Assembly: GCF_025398195.1 (NCBI RefSeq) | Contig: NZ_JAODNV010000012.1 | Coordinates: 1-64,000 of the forward strand | Source: Chelativorans petroleitrophicus | GTDB taxonomy: Bacteria > Pseudomonadota > Alphaproteobacteria > Rhizobiales > Rhizobiaceae | DNA length: 64,000 bases | Reading direction: 5' to 3' | In this document: piece after piece, positions 18,747 to 29,061 of the stretch | Layout: the number at the start of each line of letters is the position of its first letter | Position numbering within the stretch: position 1 is the stretch's first letter | Translations under genes and position numbers: made by a program | Notes under the pieces: generated by a model | Databases searched by the model: none | Seen by the model: the letters and a program-made list of their open reading frames with translations, nothing else | What the model was told of the DNA's origin: nothing

Positions 18747-21700
18747 TCAGCTCAGACGGCCGCTCGCATGCGCGAGCATTGTGTAGACCTTGCCGGTATC
18801 GGAGGTGAGATAGGTCTGGCTCATGATGTTGTCTCGGTCTGAGCGCGAGACATCGGCCAGAAGCCTCTCGAAATCGCGGCAGTACTGGTCCACGGCCTTG
18901 CGGAACTCGGCGTCGGCCCGGTACTTGCGCTGGATCTCGTCGAAGGTCTGCTGACCCTTGAGCGTGTAAAGCCTGCGGGTGAACACGTTGCGCTCACCGC
19001 GGCGGTAGCGCTCCCAGAGCTCGACGGAGGCTTCGTGGTCGATCGCACGGGCGATGTCGACCGAAAGCGAGTTTAGCGATTCCACCACATGCAGGGCCGA
19101 CCGGTCGCCGCCCTTGGTGGCGGAGGCGGGGGCTGTGACGGTCTCATCGTCCTCGCGGGAGGCGCTGCGCAGGAGATCGCGGATCCATCCGCCATTCCCG
19201 CTGGGTTCGCTTCCGCGGCGATCGATCGGGGCAGGCTGCGACCGTGGGGGCTGCACGGCACCCTCCGCGCGCGGCCGTTCCGCGGCACGCGGCAGCACGG
19301 CCACCTGCGCGCCGGGGTTGGCGGCCGCCGCCGCCGGGCCGCGCGGTCGCTCGAGCGGCGCTTCTGGAGCTGCGACGCTCATTCCCACATCGTGGAGACG
19401 GCCGGATTTTGCAACGATCTCCGATAGTTCCTTGAGCGCGTTGATCTGCTCCGTGATGGCCCTGCGCATGGCGGTGGTGGATTGCCGCGCCTCTTCCGGC
19501 AGCTCGACGATGCCGCGCTTCATGTCGGCGCGCGTCTCTTCCAGCTCGTTGCGGATTTCGGCGGCCGTGCGACGCAGATCTTCCGTCGCGCCGGAGAAGC
19601 GGCTGGTCGCCACCTCCACGACCTGATTGATGGCGTCGCGGATGGATTCGATCGACTGGCGCGTGCGCCCCTCGGCGTTCTTGAGAGCGCCGGAGACCAG
19701 ATGCTCGAACGAGTGCATGATGCGCTCGACCTGCTCCGACTTCTCGACCAGCCCGCTGGCGAGCTCGGCAAGGGCCTGCTGGCGTCCGTCGAGCGTGGAG
19801 GTGAGGCGAGACTGTGCCTTCTCCAGAAGTTCGGAGGCTTCTTCGAGCAGCCTGCTGTGATCCTCGAAGCGGCTGGCGATGGCCGAAACCTCCCGCAGGG
19901 TGCGCTCCGAGAAATCGGTGAGGCGCCCGGAATTCGCATTGATGAGACTTGCCGAATTGGCAAGGCTCTCCGCCGCCTTTTCCGCCTTCTCGGCAAATTC
20001 GCGGGTGGTGCCGGAAAGCTTCTCGTCGACCTCGGAGAGATTCTGCGCGGCAACCTCCACGAACTGGCTCAGCCGGTCGCCCGACGAATCCAGCCGGCCG
20101 AGCAGCTCGTTCACCTCGTTCACGAGGCTGCCCCGGGCGCGCTCGATGGCGCTGAGCGTGTCGGCCGTGCGGCTTGCCAGGGCGTTGATGAGGGCGGCGT
20201 TCTCCTGCTGCAGACGCCCGGCGGCCTCCTGAGTGACGGCAGCAATCTCCCGCTGCAGCTCGCCGCCGCTGGCTTCGAAGCGCTCGACCAGCGGGCGGGC
20301 GGTTTCGTCCAGGATGCGTGCGATCTCCGAGGTCCTGCTGGCCAGGACGGCATTGAGCTCGCGCGTGCGCTCCTCCAGCGTGCGCACGGTCTCGCCGGTG
20401 CGGCTGGAGATGTGCTCGTTGATCTGCGCGAAGGTCTGGCCGATCGTATCCGCGGTGGATACCAGCTCGGCCTGCGTGCGCGAAAGCTGCTGGCTGACGT
20501 GGTGGGCGGCCTGTTCCGCGCCCAGCTTCAGCCGCTCTTCCATGTCGCCAATGCCCGTTTCCAGCATGGCCTTCGTGCGGTCGGCACTCTCGCCCAGGCG
20601 CTTTTCGACCTCCATCATGCCGCCGAGGATGGCTGCCGCCGTTGAACCTGCCGCCGACTTCAGGCGGCTTTCGATCTCGCCCAGCTTTTCGGTGATGGCC
20701 TGAGCACGTGCGTCGAGCTCGGCCGACGTCTGATGCGTGCGCGCGATGATGCGGTGGTCGACCTCCTCGAAGGTGCGGGCCACGCCTTCGGCGCGGGCTC
20801 CGAGCATCTCCGCGGCCTCGGCGATGCGCGCCGAAATGCGGTTGTCCACCTCCTCGAAGGTGTGGGCGACATTTTCGGCCCTGCTGCTGAGCATCCGGGC
20901 GGATTCGGCAATGCGCTCGGCAATGCGGTGGTCAAGCTCGTCGAAGCCCTTCTGGACGTATTCGGCACGGGCCGCAATGCGATCCGCCGCGCTGTCGAAG
21001 GTGCGGTCGAGCTCGTTTACGCGCTCGCCCAGGTTCCGGGCGGCGCTTTCCACATGTTCGGTGATACGGTTTGCCGCGCCGTCGAAGGACAGATCGATGC
21101 GATCGATCTGTTCGCCGAGTGCGGCGGCCACGCTCGCGACGCGCTCGGCCAGGCGCTCGTCCACGCCGTCGAAGCTGCTGTCGATCCTGTCGACCTGGGC
21201 GTTGAGCGTTTCGGCCACCTGCGCGACGCGGTTGCTGATGCGCTCTTCCACGCCATCGAGGACTTTCGCAGTTTCCTCGCTCAGCGAGCCGGTGGCCTCC
21301 ATGACCTTGTCGCGCAGGGCTCCGGCGATCACGATCGCGCTGTTTTCGAGCGTGTGACGCACATTGTCGACACCCGACGCCAGAGCACGCTCCATGGTGC
21401 GCGTCCGCTCCTCGATCACGCCCGAATGGGTGGCGAAGGCCTCGTTGACCCGTTCGATGTCGGCACGGATGGCGGATGTCAGCTCCTCGCGGCGCTCGCC
21501 GATCTTGGCGATGTCCTCGTCCAGAGCGGCGGCGAAGCTGGAGCGCGTCTCGATAAGCTTTTCGATCTGCCCCTTGATGCGAGTTTCGAAGCTGGCATGG
21601 AGCTCATCGAGCTTGCGGACATCGTCCTCGAGAAGATTGGCGAGCCTGTCCTGATTTTCGTTGAAGACGCTGATCTGGTTCTGGACGGCGGCATCCATGC

Positions 21701-23600
21701 GCTCCTGCAGGGATGCGAAACGCTCCAGGCCGCCATCGAGCTTGGCGTCCAGTTCGGCATGGCTCTCGCGCAGGCGGGCGGCGAACTCGTCGGCCCGGCT
21801 CTGCAGCATGATGGAGGTGGAGGCGACCAGGTCGGAGAGTTCCCCGTCGATGGTGTTCTTGCCCGCTTCGATGACGGAGGAAACCTCCTCGCGGCCGCGC
21901 GCGAAGGTGTCCGCGATCTCGCGCGCCCGCTCCACCAGTGAATCGTTGATGCTGCGCGCACGCGCTTCGAGCGCCGATTCCAGCCGTTCGATACCGGTGT
22001 CGAGCGCTTCAGCGCGGGTGGAGAATTCCGAAATGAGCGCGTTGCCGCGCTCCGAGAGCGTCCGTTCGATCTCGCTCATGCGGTCGGCGAACAGCGCGTT
22101 GAGCCGCTCCGTAGCCTCGCTCACGGAGCTGACGAGGCCAAGGCTGCGCGCCTCCAGCATCTGGTCCAAAGAACGGGTGGCCTGATCGGCCTGCTCGGTG
22201 AGGGCCGCAATGCGGGTATCGATAAGGGCGGCGATTCCGTCGCCGGAGGTTGTGATGCGCTGCGACAGGTCGCCGATGCGCTCGTCGAGAAGGCGGCTTG
22301 CCATCTCGCTCGAACTGCTCAGGCGCTGGATGAAGGCTTCGCCCGAAGTGTCGAGCGTGGCAATGCGTGAATCGAGCAGGCCCGCCAGCGTTTCGCCGGA
22401 AGAGGCAAGCTGGCTGGAAAGGGTCTCGACGCGCTCCTGCACTGACTTGCTGACGGCTTCACCCGCGTCGTTGAGCCGCGCGACAAGCGCTTCGCCGGAG
22501 CGGCCGAGATTGGCCATGAACCGTTCGGCGGCGCTGTCGACGCTGAGCCGGATCTGCTCTCCGGCCGCATCGAGCTCCTGCTTGATGACCTCGTGAGCCC
22601 CGGTGATGGAGGCGCGCACGCGCTCCGCATGGCCGACGATGCCCTCGCGCTCGGCGCCGAGGGTATCGACAAGAAGGCGGATGCGGGCCTCGTTCTCCGA
22701 GTAGGCGCGCTCCAGCTCGTTGACCTCGGTATGCACCAGGGTTTCGAGCTCGACGGCGCGCGCGAGCGTCCGCTCGATGCCTTCGCCCATCGCCTGGACC
22801 TCGCGGCGAACCGCCTGTCCGACCATCATTATGCGGTCGCGGGCAATGTTCTCGGGTTCGATAAGGCGGAAGGCGGCCTCCGTCATGTGGCGCGCTGCAA
22901 GACGCATCTCCTGGGCGCGGCGGATCATGACAGCAAAGCCCCAGAAGAGGAGCACCGGCAAGATGATGCCCAACACCACGCCGACAGCGCCAGGCGCCGT
23001 CAGAAGCCCGCCGAGAGAGCTGGCCTGCCAAATCTGCGTGCCGTAGAGGAGATGGGCAACGCCAAGCCCACCCACGATCCAAGCCACCGACAGGACGGCG
23101 GCAATCCAGTAGATCGTGTTGGGGGGGCGCTGTTCAAGCTTGCCTGCAAAGACGTGATATTCGCCCTGCCTGTCGTCATTTGCGGGCAGGAGGACGGATG
23201 AGCTGCTGGGAGCGGTTTCCGCGCGATGCAGATTTCCGTCGCGGCCCGTCTTGTCGAAACGGGAAGGTTCGGTTTCCGCAAGCGGTGGCTCCGCCAGATG
23301 GGGCCCATCCTTTTCCGCGGCAGCGCTGGCTTCGGCATCGGCCAAGGCGGCAGGGGCTTCGACCGAGGAGACGGCGGGGCTTTCTGCCGCTTCGTCTTCG
23401 ACGCGGTCCTGCTGCCCCTCGCGCGCAAGCTCTTCGGCCGCCATCGCTATCTGCGCCTCAAGTTCCTCCATCGAAGCGGCGATGTCCAGGTCGCCGCTTT
23501 CCGCGGCAAGAGCGGCCGTTTCTAGCTCAAGTGCTTCCTCGAGCTCTTTTGCGAAATCGTCCGTGAACGTCTTCTTGGTGGATACACTGCTACGCGCCAT
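18747..23600 (-). CDS. Giant coiled-coil membrane protein, growth pole ring (GPR/RgsE) type
   Basis: A 1617-residue protein. Residues 1-160 are acidic and low-complexity. Two membrane helices follow (about 163-186, IYWIAAVLSVAWIVGGLGVA, and 200-225, GVVLGIILPVLLFWGFAVMI). Residues from about 230 to 1400 are an almost continuous helical coiled coil with degenerate repeats such as 'ADRIAARAEYV', 'DHRIAERIAESARML' and 'RTFEEVDHRI'. The last 150 residues are a conserved globular tail. This is the layout of the apolipoprotein/kinesin-like proteins of Hyphomicrobiales, Agrobacterium GPR and Sinorhizobium RgsE, which organise the growing cell pole. It is shorter than the roughly 2100 residues of those proteins, probably from fewer repeats. 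The ATG giving MARSSVSTKK is chosen. Confidence 0.85.
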   Translation of the reverse strand: MARSSVSTKKTFTDDFAKELEEALELETAALAAESGDLDIAASMEELEAQIAMAAEELAREGQQDRVEDEAAESPAVSSVEAPAALADAEASAAAEKDGPHLAEPPLAETEPSRFDKTGRDGNLHRAETAPSSSSVLLPANDDRQGEYHVFAGKLEQRPPNTIYWIAAVLSVAWIVGGLGVAHLLYGTQIWQASSLGGLLTAPGAVGVVLGIILPVLLFWGFAVMIRRAQEMRLAARHMTEAAFRLIEPENIARDRIMMVGQAVRREVQAMGEGIERTLARAVELETLVHTEVNELERAYSENEARIRLLVDTLGAEREGIVGHAERVRASITGAHEVIKQELDAAGEQIRLSVDSAAERFMANLGRSGEALVARLNDAGEAVSKSVQERVETLSSQLASSGETLAGLLDSRIATLDTSGEAFIQRLSSSSEMASRLLDERIGDLSQRITTSGDGIAALIDTRIAALTEQADQATRSLDQMLEARSLGLVSSVSEATERLNALFADRMSEIERTLSERGNALISEFSTRAEALDTGIERLESALEARARSINDSLVERAREIADTFARGREEVSSVIEAGKNTIDGELSDLVASTSIMLQSRADEFAARLRESHAELDAKLDGGLERFASLQERMDAAVQNQISVFNENQDRLANLLEDDVRKLDELHASFETRIKGQIEKLIETRSSFAAALDEDIAKIGERREELTSAIRADIERVNEAFATHSGVIEERTRTMERALASGVDNVRHTLENSAIVIAGALRDKVMEATGSLSEETAKVLDGVEERISNRVAQVAETLNAQVDRIDSSFDGVDERLAERVASVAAALGEQIDRIDLSFDGAANRITEHVESAARNLGERVNELDRTFDSAADRIAARAEYVQKGFDELDHRIAERIAESARMLSSRAENVAHTFEEVDNRISARIAEAAEMLGARAEGVARTFEEVDHRIIARTHQTSAELDARAQAITEKLGEIESRLKSAAGSTAAAILGGMMEVEKRLGESADRTKAMLETGIGDMEERLKLGAEQAAHHVSQQLSRTQAELVSTADTIGQTFAQINEHISSRTGETVRTLEERTRELNAVLASRTSEIARILDETARPLVERFEASGGELQREIAAVTQEAAGRLQQENAALINALASRTADTLSAIERARGSLVNEVNELLGRLDSSGDRLSQFVEVAAQNLSEVDEKLSGTTREFAEKAEKAAESLANSASLINANSGRLTDFSERTLREVSAIASRFEDHSRLLEEASELLEKAQSRLTSTLDGRQQALAELASGLVEKSEQVERIMHSFEHLVSGALKNAEGRTRQSIESIRDAINQVVEVATSRFSGATEDLRRTAAEIRNELEETRADMKRGIVELPEEARQSTTAMRRAITEQINALKELSEIVAKSGRLHDVGMSVAAPEAPLERPRGPAAAAANPGAQVAVLPRAAERPRAEGAVQPPRSQPAPIDRRGSEPSGNGGWIRDLLRSASREDDETVTAPASATKGGDRSALHVVESLNSLSVDIARAIDHEASVELWERYRRGERNVFTRRLYTLKGQQTFDEIQRKYRADAEFRKAVDQYCRDFERLLADVSRSDRDNIMSQTYLTSDTGKVYTMLAHASGRLS

Positions 23601-23882
23601 ACCGCCGCTACCCTGTTTTTCGGGCCTAGAAGGACAGCGCCTCCTGGCCCGCTTACACCCGTACCTCGCCAAATCGTATCGTAGTGGCACAGGCTTGTGC
23701 TGAAAATACGTCTTCGCGGCGATATCCAAAAGTTTAAATATAAGGTTAACGTGTTGCTGGCTCATGCGAGGGCATTGCCGCCCCGCCGTTAACCGCTTGT
23801 GCACACGCGTAAATTAGATTTTAACGCCATTGATCCGGGCTACAAGCCCTTGCGTGTTTCACTGCGGGACGGGGGGCGCCGC

Positions 23883-24230
23883 ATGATGGATGAGGGATAC
23901 GGCGGACCGGCCGTTGAGGAGAAGAAGGCACCGCTGGATCTTGCTCATCTCGAACGGCAGACCATGGGTGATGAAAGCCTCAGACGCGATGTTATGGCGC
24001 TTTTCGACGAACAGATGAATGCCGTACGCGCCGGTCTTGCCGAAGCGGACGAGGACGAGCGGCGCCAGCTGGCGCACCGGCTTGCGGGATCCGCGCGCGC
24101 CCTGGGTGCCTTCGCGCTCGCGGAGGGGGCGTCCCGGCTGGAAGCCGCGCCATCTTCCGACGCCGCGGCGAAGCGGCTTCTCGAACTCATCGAGGAAACG
24201 GCGGCATTCATCGCCCGGCACGTGCGATGA
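23883..24230 (+). CDS. Hpt (histidine phosphotransfer) domain protein
   Basis: About 115 residues, a single four-helix Hpt domain. The phosphorylated histidine lies in [17 protein letters not shown], which matches the H-x-L-K-G-S-x2-x-G signature except for Ala in place of Lys. Such proteins relay phosphate between hybrid kinases and response regulators. The ATG at 23883 (or 23886) fits; sequence further upstream does not look coding. It is divergent from the GPR-like gene, an arrangement I believe is conserved in rhizobia. The kinase partner is not in the window. Confidence 0.85.
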   Translation: MMDEGYGGPAVEEKKAPLDLAHLERQTMGDESLRRDVMALFDEQMNAVRAGLAEADEDERRQLAHRLAGSARALGAFALAEGASRLEAAPSSDAAAKRLLELIEETAAFIARHVR

Positions 24231-24336
24231 TAAGCCCCGCATCACCTCTGTTGACACGCCGCGCACAGCGATTATCTCCGGCAGAGCCGATCTTCTTTGC
24301 CGGCGCGGCCTGCCGCGCCCCCGCCAGGGCCGTCTC

Positions 24337-24657
24337 ATGACCAGAATTACCTTCATTGCTCCCGACGGAACGCGTTACGATGTGGAAGCCGAAAACGGCT
24401 CGACCGTCATGGAGAACGCCATCCGCAACGGCGTCCCCGGAATCGAGGCCGAATGCGGCGGCGCGTGCGCCTGCGCGACCTGCCATGTCTATGTGGACGA
24501 GGAATGGACCGACACGGTGGGTGCGCCAGAGGCCATGGAAGAGGATATGCTCGATTTCGCCTACGACGTGCGGCCCAATTCCCGGCTGTCCTGTCAGATC
24601 CGCGTGCGCGACGAGCTGGACGGGCTGGTGGTGACGGTGCCCGAACGTCAGGCGTAG
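24337..24657 (+). CDS. 2Fe-2S ferredoxin
   Basis: A 106-residue adrenodoxin-type ferredoxin. The cluster ligands are visible as [16 protein letters not shown] (C-x5-C-x2-C) and the distant Cys in [29 protein letters not shown] is the typical N-terminal strand pair. It passes single electrons to partner enzymes. The gene 52 bases downstream encodes a ferredoxin-NADP reductase, which could recharge it from NADPH. Confidence 0.95.
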   Translation: MTRITFIAPDGTRYDVEAENGSTVMENAIRNGVPGIEAECGGACACATCHVYVDEEWTDTVGAPEAMEEDMLDFAYDVRPNSRLSCQIRVRDELDGLVVTVPERQA

Positions 24658-25737
<1,080 letters not shown>

Positions 25738-25739
25738 AG

Positions 25740-26354
25740 TTAAGGCTCAAGCCGTCCGGCCTCGATCTGTTCGAGGCGGTAGCGCAGAAGCCGCATGATC
25801 CGGCTTTCGAAATTAATGGCTTCGACGCGGTCGAACCGCTCCTGAGCTTCGTCATGCGTTGCAAGGATCCTAGCGCTCGTCCGCTCGACGTCCCGAACGA
25901 GCCTGCGGCAATCTCGCCGCCATGGCAGGCTCTTGAGCTCATCTTCGAGCATACGCGCATGCGTCTTGGCGATTACGAGATGGCTTTCCTCGTGGCGCCT
26001 GATGTCGCGGGCGAGCGTGTCCCAGATAATCCGCACGTCATGCTCGGCCCGTGCCCGGTCGCGCCAGTTCGGCAGGGTCACCTTCGCCGTGACGGAGACC
26101 CGAGCATCGGCCACCACGCAGCGCCCGCGGCTTTCGCCATATTGCACGCGCGTGTTGAACTCCAGGTTGGTGGCGCCGGGATGCCTCTGGCCCGTGCTGT
26201 CGAGCCGGGGGCCGCGCGCCTGTAGCTGGCGCTCGATTTCCGTCAGCGTTTTTCCGCGGATGGGAAAGTAGCTGTAGGTCTTGGAAAGGGTCGCGGCGGC
26301 CGAAGGCGCCAGGAAGGCACCAAGGACGATAAGGGCGAGGGCGGCGCGTCGCAT
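25740..26354 (-). CDS. DUF922 family exported putative zinc protease
   Basis: A 204-residue protein with a signal peptide (MRRAALALIVLGAFLAPSAA). The HExxH motif HEESH at residues 121-125 and the repeated Tyr/strand pattern SYFPIRGKTLTEIERQL mark the DUF922 family, annotated as secreted Zn-dependent proteases on motif evidence only. AGGAGG lies six bases before the ATG. It converges with the reductase gene with only two bases between the stop codons. Confidence 0.88.
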   Translation of the reverse strand: MRRAALALIVLGAFLAPSAAATLSKTYSYFPIRGKTLTEIERQLQARGPRLDSTGQRHPGATNLEFNTRVQYGESRGRCVVADARVSVTAKVTLPNWRDRARAEHDVRIIWDTLARDIRRHEESHLVIAKTHARMLEDELKSLPWRRDCRRLVRDVERTSARILATHDEAQERFDRVEAINFESRIMRLLRYRLEQIEAGRLEP

Positions 26355-26529
26355 GGAAACCTCCTGTGCCGACAGATTGCGGCAAGCTTCAGTCCGGCGC
26401 AATGGAAAAGCCGGAAACGGGCAACGGATGTGTCGCTCGCAGGTTTCGCAAATGTAATTGATTTTGCCCTAAGGCCGCCGCAGAAGAGTGCGGCTGCAGA
26501 AGAAAAACAAGCGGGAAGGACGACGCGGG

Positions 26530-27372
26530 ATGCAGGTTAGGCGGTGGAGGCTCGCCCATGGCCGTGAGCTCGAACTGGGCGCCGAGGCGCTCATCATGGG
26601 CGTGCTCAACGTCACGCCTGACAGCTTTTCGGACGGCGGTCGGTACACGTCCGTGGAAGGCGCGGTGGCAGCCGCCCGGGCGATGATAGAGGAGGGGGCG
26701 GCGATCGTCGATGTGGGCGGCGAATCGACCCGCCCCGGCGCTGCGCCCATCGCGGCGGCGGAGGAGCAAGCACGGGTGCTGCCCGTCATCGAGGCGCTGG
26801 CGAAGGAGACGGATGTTCTTCTTTCCATTGATACCTATCGCGCCGAGACGGCGCGGCTCGCGGTTTCGGCGGGCGCGCACATCGTCAACGACGTCTGGGG
26901 GCTCAGGAAGGATGCGGGCATAGCCGAGATTGCGGCCGCGACCGGGGCGGGGCTCGTGCTGATGCATACCGGCCGGGAGCGGCAGAAGCTGCCTGACGTC
27001 ATTGAGGACCAGTTCGCCTTTCTGCGCGGCGCGATCGAGATCGCGCGTGCGGCAGGTGTGCCGGACGAGCAGATCATGCTTGATCCCGGATTCGGCTTTG
27101 CCAAGGATCCGGGGGAGAATATGGAGATCATAGCGCGCTTCACGGAACTGGCCGATCTCGGATTTCCGTTCCTGGTCGGCACCTCGCGCAAGCGCTTCAT
27201 CGGGCATTTCACGGGCCGGGATGTGGCAGACCGCGACGTCGGCACGGCGGCGACGAGCGCCCTTTTGAGGATGAAGGGGGCGGCCATCTTCCGCGTCCAC
27301 GACGTGGCAGCCAACAGGGACGCCCTGCGAATCGCCGACGCCCTTCTGGCGGCCGAACGCGCGCGGGATTAA
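26530..27372 (+). CDS. folP: Dihydropteroate synthase
   Basis: FolP condenses p-aminobenzoate with the pterin pyrophosphate in folate synthesis and is the sulfonamide target. Signatures are MGVLNVTPDSFSDGG, IVDVGGESTRPGA, LLSIDTYRAE, IVNDVWGL, DPGFGFAKDPGEN and LVGTSRKRFIG. About 280 residues, normal length. GGAAGGA lies nine bases before the ATG at 26530; the upstream in-frame extension looks non-coding. It heads folP-folB-folK. Confidence 0.97.
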   Translation: MQVRRWRLAHGRELELGAEALIMGVLNVTPDSFSDGGRYTSVEGAVAAARAMIEEGAAIVDVGGESTRPGAAPIAAAEEQARVLPVIEALAKETDVLLSIDTYRAETARLAVSAGAHIVNDVWGLRKDAGIAEIAAATGAGLVLMHTGRERQKLPDVIEDQFAFLRGAIEIARAAGVPDEQIMLDPGFGFAKDPGENMEIIARFTELADLGFPFLVGTSRKRFIGHFTGRDVADRDVGTAATSALLRMKGAAIFRVHDVAANRDALRIADALLAAERARD

Positions 27373-27447
27373 AGCAGATCTAGCTGCCTGCCGAGCGGAG
27401 CTCGCCGGGACAGCGTGAGAGGCACGGGGCCGGAGGTGACGAGACCG

Positions 27448-27807
27448 ATGTATGTGATCCGGATGAAGAACTGCGCCTTCTTCGCGCGCCACGGCGTTTA
27501 CGAGGAAGAGGGGGCGCTCGGGCAGCGGTTCTATGTGGATGCGGAGCTGACGGTGGACCCGGGCGAGGCACTGGTCAAGGATTCCATCGAAGGCACGGTG
27601 GATTACGGAGAGGCTTTCTCTGTCATTCAGGAGATCATCACCGGCAAGCGGCGATTTCTGATCGAATCGCTGGCGCTGGAAGTGGCCAAGGCGCTGACCC
27701 GCCGTTTTCCGCAGATCGCGCGTGCCTCCATCACCATCCGCAAGCCGGGGGCGCCGGTGCAGGGCGTGCTCGATTATGTGGAGGTGACCGTTGTCTGGCC
27801 ACAGTAA
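27448..27807 (+). CDS. folB: Dihydroneopterin aldolase
   Basis: FolB cleaves dihydroneopterin to 6-hydroxymethyl-dihydropterin and glycolaldehyde. The family start YVIRMKNCAFFARHGVYEEE, the segment GTVDYGEAFSVIQEI and the C-terminal ITIRKPGAPVQGVLDYVEV are clear. 119 residues. A GGAGG lies 11 bases before the ATG. The end overlaps folK by 17 bases, indicating coupled translation. Confidence 0.96.
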   Translation: MYVIRMKNCAFFARHGVYEEEGALGQRFYVDAELTVDPGEALVKDSIEGTVDYGEAFSVIQEIITGKRRFLIESLALEVAKALTRRFPQIARASITIRKPGAPVQGVLDYVEVTVVWPQ

Positions 27808-28321
27808 GAGCCGGGCGTTCCTCTGCCTTGGCGGCAACATCGGCGAGCCCGCGAAGGCGATGGCGGCAGCCCTGCGCGCGCTCAATGAGGATGAGCGGGT
27901 TTCGGTGCTGCAGGTTTCCTCGATCTATCGCACGCCGCCCTGGGGCGTCGTGGATCAGCCCGATTTCCTGAACGCGGTGGCGGAAATCGACACCACGCTT
28001 TCGGCGCATGAATTGCTCCAACTGTGCCTTGCAACCGAAAGTGCGCTGAAGCGTGAGCGCCACGAGCGCTGGGGGCCGCGCGTGATCGACATCGATCTTC
28101 TGCTCTATGATGAGGAGCGGATCGAGGAGAGGGATCTGCAGGTTCCCCATCCGCGCATGCTGGAGCGGGCCTTCGTACTGGTGCCGCTTTCCGAGATCGC
28201 GCCGGAATTGAGGCTGGAGGGCAGGGCGATAAGCGATCACCTCTTGCGGCTCGACGCCTCGGGGATCGAACGGGTCCGCGCCGGTGGCGGGTGGTGGACA
28301 ATGCAGGAGCAGGCGTTATGA
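27791..28321 (+). CDS. folK: 2-amino-4-hydroxy-6-hydroxymethyldihydropteridine pyrophosphokinase
   Basis: FolK transfers pyrophosphate from ATP to 6-hydroxymethyl-dihydropterin, the product of FolB and the substrate for FolP. Motifs are FLCLGGNIGEP, VSSIYRTPPWGVVDQPDFLN, ERWGPRVIDIDLLLYD and VPHPRMLERAFVLVPL. It starts at a TTG inside the end of folB, since no ATG precedes the conserved region. 176 residues. Confidence 0.96.
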   Translation: MSGHSKSRAFLCLGGNIGEPAKAMAAALRALNEDERVSVLQVSSIYRTPPWGVVDQPDFLNAVAEIDTTLSAHELLQLCLATESALKRERHERWGPRVIDIDLLLYDEERIEERDLQVPHPRMLERAFVLVPLSEIAPELRLEGRAISDHLLRLDASGIERVRAGGGWWTMQEQAL

Positions 28322-28360
28322 AAAGCCGGGTGCGCTAAGTTTTGATTTTCCCTGTTTTGG

Positions 28361-28398
28361 ACGGAAAACCGGCAACCGCTTTTCGTGAAATTGCTTAG
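28361..28398. repeat. Copy A of a 40-base gene-end repeat
   Basis: One of three related sequences in this window (also at 32943-32982 and 37695-37735). They share a purine-rich start, the core CCGCTTTTC and a TTGC/GCGCTAG-like end. This copy overlaps the stop codon of the minus-strand gene at 28395. Similar sequences are widespread in Mesorhizobium-like genomes. Confidence 0.55.
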
Positions 28399-28937
28399 TC
28401 CCGCCTAACCGAGCTGACGGCACTGGGCTCGGTGCGCTTGAGGGTGACGCCGATGACGGGCACGAGCTCGTCCTCGACATGGACGGAGATCGTCACCGCC
28501 ATGGTGTCGGGGCCGTCAAGCTGAGCGCGCATGGCGCCTGTTAGCTCGTTGCGGTGAATGGCGAAGACGGCGTACTGGTCTTTCACCACGCCGCCGACCA
28601 CATCGAGCCCGTTGCCCGCGGCGCCATCCATGAACGTGCCGCGAAAACCGGATTGAGCCCGCTCGATGCTGGCCGACATCGGTTGATTGAACAGGCCGAC
28701 CCGGCAGCCGCCGTCGAGGGCCATGCCGACGCCGTCCTCGCGCGCGGAACCGTCGAAATCGCAGACGAATTTCGTGCCCTTGTACTTGCCCGCGACGATC
28801 TCGCCGGCGCCCGACCAACGGCCGGCCACGCGCTCGAAAAAGGCCAGGTCGCGATCATATGCGGCGGCGGGAACCGAGCTTCCCGCGGCGAGCGCGGCAG
28901 CCGAAAGGATCGCTAGTCTCAGCGGGAGATGGCACAT
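28395..28937 (-). CDS. Exported hypothetical protein
   Basis: A 180-residue protein with a signal peptide (hydrophobic LAILSAAALAAGSSVPAAA, cleavage after AAA). The mature part (FERVAGRWSGAGEIVAGKYK, FVCDFDG, GLFNQPMSASIERAQSGFRG) looks like a small beta-barrel of the lipocalin/THAP4 'weight of ligand' kind, with alternating strands and a WSG motif, but I cannot name a family. Two cysteines (VCDF and GGCRVG) could pair. The ATG has only a weak ribosome binding site. Confidence 0.75.
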   Translation of the reverse strand: MCHLPLRLAILSAAALAAGSSVPAAAYDRDLAFFERVAGRWSGAGEIVAGKYKGTKFVCDFDGSAREDGVGMALDGGCRVGLFNQPMSASIERAQSGFRGTFMDGAAGNGLDVVGGVVKDQYAVFAIHRNELTGAMRAQLDGPDTMAVTISVHVEDELVPVIGVTLKRTEPSAVSSVRRD

Positions 28938-29061
28938 GGAACCGAACACCGTACGTTCCGATAATGCCGAAGCATGAGGAATTTTGGTTAAAGCTTTATA
29001 ACCAACCACTCGTCGCCGGTGCGGCAGGCGGAAAATTTCCGCCCGCTGTAAGCCAGGATCA

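Noticed and set aside
23734-23749. Possible CtrA site TTAA...TTAA upstream of the GPR-like gene
   Set aside because: The gap is eight bases, not the seven of the CtrA consensus; too weak to list.
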